Positions 1 to 5,525 of a stretch of 5,652 bases of DNA are shown here, piece after piece. Each line of letters starts with the position of its first letter. The stretch's first letter is position 1. The notes under the pieces are model-generated. The model made no database searches and was not told where the DNA came from. It saw only the letters and a list, made by a program, of their open reading frames with translations. A program made the position numbers and the translations under genes. This stretch comes from Treponema sp. (lineage in GTDB: Bacteria; Spirochaetota; Spirochaetia; Treponematales; Treponemataceae), in contig JAEDGQ010000104.1 of NCBI GenBank assembly GCA_016297415.1, forward strand, positions 1 through 5,652. The letters run 5' to 3'.

Positions 1-54
1 TCACGACTGGAAGCCATTTTTAGCAGGGAATATATTATAATGCGTTTGCCCTAG
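1..54 (+). other. Possible 3' end of an upstream gene (uncertain)
   Basis: Frame 1 is open from the window edge to a TAG at 52-54 and reads SRLEAIFSREYIIMRLP. A second forward frame is open to a TAA at 38-40 (HDWKPFLAGNILL). Either could be the tail of a gene that starts before the window. The stretch is too short to choose between them or to name a product, and it may be plain intergenic DNA. A perfect TATAAT sits at 36-41 but has no convincing -35 box at the right distance. Confidence 0.2.
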
Positions 55-83
55 AATAAGCCACTGGTAAATTAAATAAAATT

Positions 84-111
84 TTGATAAAGAAAGAAGG
101 TATGATAAAAT
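84..111 (+). promoter_or_regulatory. Probable promoter of the TM2-domain gene
   Basis: TTGATA at 84-89 and TAAAAT at 106-111 are separated by 16 bases, close to the sigma-70 consensus, in very AT-rich DNA. Transcription would start near 118 and give a leader of about 25 bases that contains the AGGAGGT ribosome binding site at 129-135. TATGAT at 101-106 overlaps but is too close to the -35 box. The call rests on pattern matching only. Confidence 0.4.
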
Positions 112-142
112 AAAATTAGTCATTTTTCAGGAGGTAAAGAAT

Positions 143-364
143 ATGGCTGTTTCAGACAAAAGTCGCACTGTTGATATTATTCTTGCATGTTTAGCTTTTG
201 TAGGAGTTTGTGGAATTAACCGCTTCTATGAAGGAAAAATCGGAACAGGAATCCTTTGGCTGCTCACTGCTGGTTGTTGTGGTATTGGTTCAATTATTGA
301 TATTGTTCTTATTGCAGTCGGAAAAGCAACAGATTCTAACGGTAACACAATCGAAAACTGGTAA
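143..364 (+). CDS. TM2-domain small membrane protein
   Basis: This 73-residue protein matches the layout of the TM2 domain family (Pfam PF05154). A short polar N-terminus is followed by a first hydrophobic segment (about residues 10-24), the signature loop GINRFYEGK (24-32), a second hydrophobic segment (about 36-59) with the glycine-rich GCCGIG (44-49) and an aspartate at 53, and a short polar tail. The loop normally reads G-x-H-R-F-Y-x-G-K; here asparagine 26 stands where histidine is usual. Four cysteines (16, 23, 45, 46) lie in or beside the membrane segments. The start is fixed by AGGAGGT at 129-135, seven bases before ATG. Bacterial TM2 proteins have no settled function, so none is assigned. 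The gene stands alone on the + strand and converges on the 218-residue gene. Family assignment is confident; its role in the cell is not. Confidence 0.9.
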   Translation: MAVSDKSRTVDIILACLAFVGVCGINRFYEGKIGTGILWLLTAGCCGIGSIIDIVLIAVGKATDSNGNTIENW

Positions 365-378
365 TTACCTGTTAAGGG

Positions 379-533
379 AAAAAAGGGAATGTCCAAAAAG
401 TAATGAGTGTAGCACTCATTGAGCCCTTCGACAGGCTCAGGAACCACTCGTCGAAATGACTGCTACACTAAATATGGTGGTTTCGATAAACTCAACCACC
501 GTAATGCAAACTTATTGGACAGCCCCTTTTTTT
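379..533. terminator. Candidate bidirectional terminator formed by the element ends
   Basis: The element lies between two convergent genes, and its arms extend into flanking homopolymers: six A at 379-384 and seven T at 527-533. A + strand transcript from the TM2 gene would end in GGACAGCCCC followed by seven U. A - strand transcript from the 218-residue gene would end in GGACATTCCC followed by six U. The long internal distance is shortened by the internal hairpins. Function is inferred from structure and position. Confidence 0.45.
384..527. repeat. MITE-like inverted-repeat element, copy 1
   Basis: The element is 144 bp and bounded by imperfect terminal inverted repeats. The left end AGGGAATGTCCAAAAAGT (384-401) matches the reverse complement of the right end (510-527, AGGGGCTGTCCAATAAGT) at 15 of 18 positions. 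Inside are a perfect hairpin AATGAGTG-TAG-CACTCATT (402-420), an alternative longer pairing of 406-419 with 456-469 (one mismatch in 14), the core GAGCC-CTTCGACA-GGCTC (421-438), and a hairpin GGTGGTT (476-482) with AACCACC (494-500). A 21-bp stretch (466-486) and a 29-bp stretch (419-447, inverted) recur exactly in the copy at 4191-4305. There is no coding capacity. I see no clear target-site duplication; the flanks are only A- and T-runs. The core is of the dispersed REP-like class known from many bacterial genomes. Confidence 0.8.
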
Positions 534-570
534 GTTTAAGGAATCAGCGGCAGCTTAATCTATATAAAAC

Positions 571-600
571 AACCGTTTTTTTCTAATTTAATCGGTTTTT
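571..600. terminator. Weak hairpin after the 218-residue gene
   Basis: AACCG (571-575) can pair with CGGTT (593-597) around a 17-base AT-rich loop. T-rich runs flank it on both strands: TTTTTG after it on the + strand, GTTTTAT after it on the - strand. It starts just past the stop codon of the 218-residue gene. The stem is short and the loop long, so it may only assist the element at 384-527. Confidence 0.25.
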
Positions 601-602
601 GT

Positions 603-1259
603 TTAGAAAAGCCATACAAGGCCGATTTTTCCAGTTGTTGTAACTTTGCCTGCTTTTCCGTCAATATTGTATGATGACTTGTAGTAGCCTGTTTCAACTG
701 AAATAGTACCTGTACCTAATGCATTTACTGTTGCCATAGCGGATACTTCCAGATGCATTTTTTCAGAGAGCTGATAAAGGAATGCAAAATCAACACCGAA
801 ATCAAGAGATGTGTATTCAAGTGTTGTTTCTGTACCAGCAGCTTCATCTTCTGCAGAAAGAATTCCAGTACCAAACACAGCGGATGGAATTAAAGAAATG
901 CGGTCTGTGGGGCGGATTCTGTAGCCTGCTCCAATATATGTGCCTACAAAAGTTCCACCCGTAATAAAACAATTATTAAAATGAGAATCTTCAAAGAATG
1001 CAACGGAACCGTTTACGCGCAGGAGGAATGCTGCATTGCAGTTATTAAGGAACAGACGGCCTTCAATATCAATAATGTCATAACCAGAAAAGGAAATGTC
1101 TGCATCTTCTTTTGGAGAAACATCAAGTTCGGCAGCGGCATTAGAATATACACCGCCAAAACCAACTCCAAAACCGGCTGTAATGTTGTTGTTGTCACCT
1201 GCAAAGGTGAAGCCTGTAATAAGTGTCAGTACACTTAAAACTGAAAGTAATTTCTTCAT
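603..1259 (-). CDS. Exported beta-barrel-like outer membrane protein, unknown function
   Basis: This is a 218-residue protein with a clear signal peptide: MKKLL, a hydrophobic stretch to about residue 17, and likely cleavage after FTFA (residue 20). The mature part is rich in glycine, alternating hydrophobic residues and aromatics. It ends in KIGLVWLF, with a C-terminal phenylalanine like the beta-signal recognised by the barrel assembly machinery. That suggests a small barrel of roughly eight strands, but I cannot name the family. Two cysteines (74 and 97) each sit in an NNC motif and could form a disulfide. Residues 134-150 are acidic and threonine-rich and may be a surface loop. The start is supported by AAGGAG (1269-1274, complement), nine bases before ATG. 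A terminator separates the gene from pflB upstream, so it is probably transcribed alone; the 61-bp leader is AT-rich and I find no promoter that stands out. A soluble periplasmic beta-protein remains possible. Confidence 0.75.
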   Translation of the reverse strand: MKKLLSVLSVLTLITGFTFAGDNNNITAGFGVGFGGVYSNAAAELDVSPKEDADISFSGYDIIDIEGRLFLNNCNAAFLLRVNGSVAFFEDSHFNNCFITGGTFVGTYIGAGYRIRPTDRISLIPSAVFGTGILSAEDEAAGTETTLEYTSLDFGVDFAFLYQLSEKMHLEVSAMATVNALGTGTISVETGYYKSSYNIDGKAGKVTTTGKIGLVWLF

Positions 1260-1320
1260 AATAAAAATCTCCTTATATTAATAATAACAAATTGTTTAAT
1301 TTTATGGAATATAGAAACAA

Positions 1321-1354
1321 AAAAGCCCCTGGTCCATATGGACCAGGGGCTTTT
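1321..1354 (-). terminator. Rho-independent terminator of pflB (perfect palindrome)
   Basis: Positions 1321-1337 and 1338-1354 are exact reverse complements, centred on CATATG. The stem contains GCCCCTGGTCC. Read on the - strand, the hairpin is followed by a T-rich run (TTTTTTGTTTC) that continues into the leader of the next gene, as in a strong intrinsic terminator. It lies about 70 bases past the pflB stop. The symmetry would let it act on the + strand too, but no + strand gene points into it. Confidence 0.9.
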
Positions 1355-1358
1355 GTTC

Positions 1359-1374
1359 AGTTTGTCATCAAACT
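1359..1374 (-). other. Short hairpin in the pflB 3' untranslated region
   Basis: AGTTTG (1359-1364) and CAAACT (1369-1374) pair perfectly around a four-base loop, just upstream of the main terminator in the direction of pflB transcription. It could stabilise the 3' end of the pflB message. It may also be chance in AT-rich DNA. Confidence 0.35.
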
Positions 1375-1424
1375 ATATAGAAACATGAGCCGCAAGAGCT
1401 TTTGATCTTACGACTTACTCTTCA

Positions 1425-3800
1425 CTAGAGTGAAGCGTGACATGTACGAGCGATTACGTCGTCCTGCTGTTCCTTTGTAAGGTTGATGAAGCGTACTGCA
1501 TAACCTGAAACGCGAACTGTGAAGTTTGCATATTCTGGTTTTTCTGGATGAGCCTGACAATCCTTGAGCTTTTCAACACCAAATACGTTTACATTCAAGT
1601 GGTGTGAACCAGCGTGTCCGCTTTCTGCAGATACATCGAAGTATCCGTCGAGTACGTTTACGAGGTTGTCAATGCGTTCATTTTCATCGTGTCCAAGAGC
1701 ACTTGGGTTGATTGTCTGTGTGTTAGAAATACCATCGAGAGCGTATTCATATGGGAGCTTAGCAACAGAGTTAAGTGATTTTACGAGACCCTTTGTTTCA
1801 GCACCGTATGATGGAGAAGCACCTGGTGAGAATGGTTCGTGTGCTTTACGTCCGTCTGGAAGAGCACCTGTAGCCTTACCGTATACAACGTTAGATGTAA
1901 TTGTAAGGATAGATGTTGTTGGTTCTGCGTTGCGGTATGTTGGGTGCTTTTCAATCATCTTCATGAATGTCTTGAGTAGCCATACAGCGATTTCGTCAGC
2001 ACGGTCATCATCCTGACCATAGCGTGGGAAGTCACCTTCTACAACATAGTCGATAGCCTGATTCTTAGCAACTTCTACAACTTTTACTTCGCCAGTTTTC
2101 TTGTCTTTAGCTTTTACTTCAACATCACCACGGATAACCTTTACTTTTGCATATTTGATAGCAGAAAGTGAGTCTACAACGTGAGAGAAACCTGCGATAC
2201 CAGTAGCGAATGTTCTCTTGATGTTTGTATCTTCGAGAGCAAGTTCAGCTGCTTCGTAGTAGTATTTGTCGTGCATGTAGTGAATAGCGTTAAGAGAGTT
2301 AACATAGAGGTCAGCCAGCCATTCCAGCATTACACAGTACTTGCGTACAACTTCATCGTAGTTAGATGCATCAAGAACATCAGCTGTGATTGGCTGAACT
2401 TCTGGACCAACCTGTTTACCTTCAGCAAGACCGCCCTTTTCATCACGTCCACCGTTGATAGCGTAAAGGAGAGCTTTTGCAAGGTTAGCACGAGCACCGA
2501 AGAACTGCATTTCTTTACCTGTCTGAGTTGCAGATACACAACAACAGATTGAGTAGTCATCACCCCAAACTGGGCGCATTACATCGTCGTTTTCGTACTG
2601 GATAGAAGATGTGTCGATAGAAATCTTTGCACAGTAGCGGCGGAATGTTTCTGGGAGTCTCTTTGAGTAAAGAACTGTCATGTTTGGTTCTGGAGAAGGT
2701 CCCATGTTTTCCAGTGTGTGGAGGAAGCGGTAGTCGTTCTTTGTTACCATTGAACGTCCGTCCTGTCCAAGACCACCAACTTCGAGAGTAGCCCATACCG
2801 GGTCACCAGAGAAGAGGTTGTTGTAAGATTCGATACGAGCGAAACGTACCATACGAGCTTTCATTACCAGGTGGTCGATAAGTTCCTGAGCCTGTGATTC
2901 AGTGATTACACCAGCTTTAAGGTCGCGTTCGATGTAGATGTCGAGGAATGTTGAAACACGTCCGATAGACATAGCAGCACCGTTCTGTGTTTTGATAGCT
3001 GCCAGGTAACCGAAGTAGAGCCACTGTACAGCTTCTTTAGCGTTTGCAGCTGGTTTTGAAATGTCAAATCCGTAGAGTTTAGCCATTTCTTTCATACCCT
3101 TAAGGGCTTTGATCTGTTCAGCAACTTCTTCCTTAAGACGGATAACTTCTTCAGTCATTGTTCCGTCACCGATGTTTGCTTTGTCTTCTTCCTTTGATTT
3201 GATGAGGAAGTCGATACCGTAAAGAGCGACACGGCGGTAGTCACCTACGATACGTCCGCGTCCGTATGTATCTGGAAGACCTGTAAGGATGTGTGAGTTA
3301 CGAACTGCACGGATTTCTGGAGTGTATACATCAAATACAGCATCTGAGTGTGTCTTGTGGTATACAGTAAAGATTTTGTGGAGTTCTGGATCTGGAGTGT
3401 AGCCATACTGTTCGCATGACTGTTCTGCCATTCTGATTCCACCAAATGGCATGAATGCACGTTTAAGAGGTTTGTCTGTCTGGAGACCTACAACCTGTTC
3501 CAAATCTTTGAGTGCTGGATCAATGTAACCAGCAGCATGTGATGTAAGACCTGTTACGATTGATGTATCCATATCGAGAACACCAATTCTTTCTTTTCCG
3601 TCTTTACCGATAGACTTTTTGTTGTGTTCTGCTTTCTGGAGTTCCTGCAACTTTTCAAAAAGTTTGTTTGTTGCATCTGTTGGACCTGCGAGGAATTTTT
3701 CATCTCCATCGTAAGGTGTGTAGTTGTTCTGAATGAAGTCACGTACGTTTACTTCGTCTTTCCAAAGGCGTCCTTTGAAACCGTCCCAAGCTTCTGCCAT
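1425..3800 (-). CDS. pflB: Pyruvate formate-lyase (formate C-acetyltransferase)
   Basis: This glycyl-radical enzyme converts pyruvate and CoA to acetyl-CoA and formate in the cytoplasm during anaerobic fermentation. The 791-residue protein has the PFL domain over most of its length and the glycine-radical domain at the C-terminus. VRVSGYAVRF places the radical glycine at residue 766. The adjacent catalytic cysteines typical of true PFL lie at 420-421 in SICCCVSA; related glycyl-radical enzymes such as diol or choline lyases have only one. MQFFGARANLAKALLYAINGG (431-451) and LTITSNVVYGKATG (632-645) are also near-identical to the Escherichia coli enzyme as I recall it. The protein is about 30 residues longer than that 760-residue enzyme, mostly through a lysine- and valine-rich insertion near 558-581. 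GAAAGGAG (3807-3814, complement) six bases before ATG fixes the start. No pflA activase gene adjoins it, so the activating enzyme must be encoded elsewhere. It appears to be transcribed alone, with its own promoter and terminator. Confidence 0.97.
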   Translation of the reverse strand: MAEAWDGFKGRLWKDEVNVRDFIQNNYTPYDGDEKFLAGPTDATNKLFEKLQELQKAEHNKKSIGKDGKERIGVLDMDTSIVTGLTSHAAGYIDPALKDLEQVVGLQTDKPLKRAFMPFGGIRMAEQSCEQYGYTPDPELHKIFTVYHKTHSDAVFDVYTPEIRAVRNSHILTGLPDTYGRGRIVGDYRRVALYGIDFLIKSKEEDKANIGDGTMTEEVIRLKEEVAEQIKALKGMKEMAKLYGFDISKPAANAKEAVQWLYFGYLAAIKTQNGAAMSIGRVSTFLDIYIERDLKAGVITESQAQELIDHLVMKARMVRFARIESYNNLFSGDPVWATLEVGGLGQDGRSMVTKNDYRFLHTLENMGPSPEPNMTVLYSKRLPETFRRYCAKISIDTSSIQYENDDVMRPVWGDDYSICCCVSATQTGKEMQFFGARANLAKALLYAINGGRDEKGGLAEGKQVGPEVQPITADVLDASNYDEVVRKYCVMLEWLADLYVNSLNAIHYMHDKYYYEAAELALEDTNIKRTFATGIAGFSHVVDSLSAIKYAKVKVIRGDVEVKAKDKKTGEVKVVEVAKNQAIDYVVEGDFPRYGQDDDRADEIAVWLLKTFMKMIEKHPTYRNAEPTTSILTITSNVVYGKATGALPDGRKAHEPFSPGASPSYGAETKGLVKSLNSVAKLPYEYALDGISNTQTINPSALGHDENERIDNLVNVLDGYFDVSAESGHAGSHHLNVNVFGVEKLKDCQAHPEKPEYANFTVRVSGYAVRFINLTKEQQDDVIARTCHASL

Positions 3801-4057
3801 TTAAATCTCCTTTCTTGAATTTTTGGAGACCTGAAAAACCTGGTAGCATCGAAATCAGCGTCCGTTAAGACATGACCTTTTAAATGCATGGCACGGATGT
3901 GATTACAGTATCTTTTTTAAGACCTGAAAACACTTTTAGCCTTGCAATTAAAAAGGCGACTTGAGATGTAACCGGAACAGTTTTTTTACAGGGCTCGTAT
4001 TTATTCAAGCAATATTGTATATAATTCGCTGCCGTTAAGGCTGCGACCGTTTCAGTT
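3801..4057 (-). other. Long pflB 5' leader with repeated and structured motifs
   Basis: About 257 bases separate the inferred transcription start from the pflB ATG. The leader holds a hairpin TCGCTGCC-GTTAA-GGCTGCGA (4026-4046, + strand; seven pairs and one mismatch). CCGTTAAGRC occurs twice on the + strand (4032-4041 and 3862-3871) with similar flanks. AGACCTGAAAA occurs twice exactly (3827-3837 and 3920-3930). I do not recognise a known riboswitch; in particular the conserved blocks of the ZTP (pfl motif) riboswitch are not apparent. The stretch is also open in one - strand frame from 4092 to 3880, but without a ribosome binding site. It may be a regulatory leader or the decayed remnant of a gene. 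Confidence 0.45.
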
Positions 4058-4063
4058 ACAAAT

Positions 4064-4092
4064 AATATATTAAAAATACTCAGATTATGCAA
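4064..4092 (-). promoter_or_regulatory. Probable pflB promoter
   Basis: On the - strand TTGCAT (4087-4092) and TATATT (4064-4069) are separated by exactly 17 bases, in the longest AT-rich stretch upstream of pflB. Transcription would start near 4057. An overlapping alternative is CAGACA with CATAAT, also 17 bases apart, slightly further upstream. There is no experimental support. Confidence 0.5.
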
Positions 4093-4114
4093 TGAAAAAA
4101 TAATGTTGTCTGAA

Positions 4115-4151
4115 TTTATCTTAAGATAAAAACACTATTAATAGCGTTTTT
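4115..4151. promoter_or_regulatory. Two abutting palindromes, candidate operator for pflB
   Basis: TTTATCTTAAGATAAA (4115-4130) is a perfect 16-bp palindrome. It overlaps by three bases a second palindrome (4128-4151) centred on CTATTAATAG, with one mismatched pair in 24 bp. Their centres lie roughly 65 and 82 bases upstream of the inferred pflB start, where activators commonly bind. Fermentation genes are often under redox or oxygen control, but neither site matches the FNR, CRP or Rex consensus well. On the - strand the second palindrome is followed by GTTTTT, so it could instead be a weak terminator for transcription coming from serA. Confidence 0.4.
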
Positions 4152-4190
4152 TGAGATTTTTTACATTAAAAAACACTAAAATTGAATCAT

Positions 4191-4305
4191 AGGGGCTGTC
4201 CCAATAGGTAATGACCATTTCACTAAATATGGTGGTTTCGACAGGTGGTTCCTGAGCCTGTCGAAGGGCTCAACCACCGCAAGTTGAACTTTTGGGACAG
4301 CCCCT
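4191..4305. repeat. MITE-like inverted-repeat element, copy 2
   Basis: This is a 115-bp element. The left end AGGGGCTGTCCCAA (4191-4204) is exactly complementary to the right end (4292-4305). Inside, GGTGGTT (4231-4237) pairs with AACCACC (4272-4278), and within that TTCGACAGG (4237-4245) pairs with CCTGTCGAA (4257-4265), giving a nested hairpin with a short asymmetric bulge. It shares terminal repeats, a 21-bp block (4221-4241) and an inverted 29-bp block (4245-4273) with the copy at 384-527. There is no open frame of note and no convincing target-site duplication. It lies just past the serA stop and could end serA transcription, though no strong T-run follows on the - strand. A small hairpin, ATCAG-AAAAA-CTGAT (4316-4330), lies between it and serA. 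Confidence 0.85.
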
Positions 4306-4329
4306 TTATGTTTAGATCAGAAAAACTGA

Positions 4330-5511
4330 TTACGCATTGATTGCACGAACGTTGATTACGGCATCACATGCTTCCAGAGCTTTAACTGCATCATCACCAA
4401 CTTTTCCGTCTACATCGATGAGGGCGTAAGCAATGTCGCCGCGGCTCTGGTCAACAATTCCGGCAATGTTGAGTTTTGCGTTACCGAGGATTGTTGTGAA
4501 CTGAGCAATCATGTTTGGAACGTTTTTGTGAGCGATACAGAGACGAGTTCCCTTTGCTGGAATTGCAGAATCTGTTGTTACCCGAGGGAAGTTTACAGAG
4601 TTAACGATTACACCTGTTTCAAGGAAGTCACGGAGTTCTTTAACTGCCATAACAGCACAGTTGTCTTCAGCTTCTGGAGTTGAAGCACCAAGGTGTGGCA
4701 TACAGATAACTTTGTCGCACTTCATAAGGTTTTCATCTGCGAAATCTGTTACATGAGCTGCAACTTTTCCGCTTTCAAGAGCTGCAAGGATGTCCTTGTT
4801 GTTTACAAGACCACCACGGGCAAGGTTGATGATGCGAACACCGTCTTTCATGATTTTGATTGTATTTGCATTAATCATGCCTTTTGTTTCGTCAGTCTGT
4901 GGAACATGAACTGTGATGTAGTCTGATTTTGCGTAAATCTGATCGAGAGTTTCGAAGATTTTTACGTTGTGATCGAGAGAAAGAGCTGCTTTAACAGAAA
5001 GGAACGGGTCATAACCGATTACGTTCATACCCAGGGCGATTGCTGTGTTGGCAACCATAGCACCGATAGCACCAAGACCGATTACACCAAGTGTTTTTCC
5101 TTTAAGTTCAGGACCTACGAACTTTGATTTGCCTTTTTCAGCAAGGGCAGCAATTTCGTCACCTTTGCCGGCAAGTTCTGTGTTTACCCATTTGTTTGCA
5201 GCAACTACAGGGCGGCTTGAAAGGAGGAGTGAAAGAATTACAAGTTCTTTTACTGCGTTAGCGTTTGCACCTGGAGTGTTGAATACAACGATACCTTTTT
5301 CTGCAAGTTCTGCAGAAGGAATGTTGTTTGTACCTGCACCTGCACGGGCAACAGCCTTCATTGATTCTGGAAGAGCCATATCGTGCATTTCTGCTGAACG
5401 AACGAGGATAGCATCCGGGTTGTTGATGTCTGTAGCAACTTCGTAGTTGTCACGAGGGAAGTTGTTGAGACCGATTGAACTGATTTTATTAAGTGTCTGA
5501 ATTTTAAACAT
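4330..5511 (-). CDS. serA: D-3-phosphoglycerate dehydrogenase with C-terminal ACT domain
   Basis: The enzyme oxidises 3-phosphoglycerate to 3-phosphohydroxypyruvate with NAD+, the first step of serine synthesis, in the cytoplasm. The 393-residue protein has the D-2-hydroxyacid dehydrogenase fold. The substrate domain at the N-terminus includes VRSAEMHD (37-44) and RAGAGTNNI (56-64). The Rossmann fold has GLGAIG (145-150), and aspartate 168 in GYDPF fits NAD preference. The catalytic residues are probably arginine 232 (NLARGG), glutamate 260 and histidine 273 (MPHLGAST). An ACT-like region at about 321-393 is the usual site of serine sensing, though feedback inhibition is not proven here. The Glu-to-His segment is short (13 residues, against 23 in Escherichia coli SerA as I recall), matching the compact PGDH subgroup of anaerobes. 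AAGGA (5519-5523, complement) seven bases before ATG fixes the start. No promoter is visible before the repeats upstream, so serA may be co-transcribed with a gene beyond the window, often serC in such bacteria. Confidence 0.93.
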   Translation of the reverse strand: MFKIQTLNKISSIGLNNFPRDNYEVATDINNPDAILVRSAEMHDMALPESMKAVARAGAGTNNIPSAELAEKGIVVFNTPGANANAVKELVILSLLLSSRPVVAANKWVNTELAGKGDEIAALAEKGKSKFVGPELKGKTLGVIGLGAIGAMVANTAIALGMNVIGYDPFLSVKAALSLDHNVKIFETLDQIYAKSDYITVHVPQTDETKGMINANTIKIMKDGVRIINLARGGLVNNKDILAALESGKVAAHVTDFADENLMKCDKVICMPHLGASTPEAEDNCAVMAVKELRDFLETGVIVNSVNFPRVTTDSAIPAKGTRLCIAHKNVPNMIAQFTTILGNAKLNIAGIVDQSRGDIAYALIDVDGKVGDDAVKALEACDAVINVRAINA

Positions 5512-5525
5512 TTTGATTTCCTTAT

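Noticed and set aside
226..447. A 73-codon - strand frame starting MVPEPVEG
   Set aside because: The first residues are a translation of the dispersed repeat, a familiar artefact. The remainder is antisense to the TM2 gene.
1564..2016. A 150-codon + strand frame inside pflB
   Set aside because: It is antisense to a strongly conserved part of pflB, without a ribosome binding site or recognisable domain.
3801..4057. ZTP (pfl motif) riboswitch in the pflB leader
   Set aside because: The conserved sequence blocks of that riboswitch are not apparent in the leader on the coding strand.
384..4305. Full insertion sequence
   Set aside because: Both inverted-repeat elements are under 150 bp with no transposase frame, and no clear target duplication flanks either. 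MITE-like is the most that can be said.
5045..5446. A 133-codon + strand frame inside serA
   Set aside because: It mirrors the serA coding frame on the opposite strand, and its composition follows from that.
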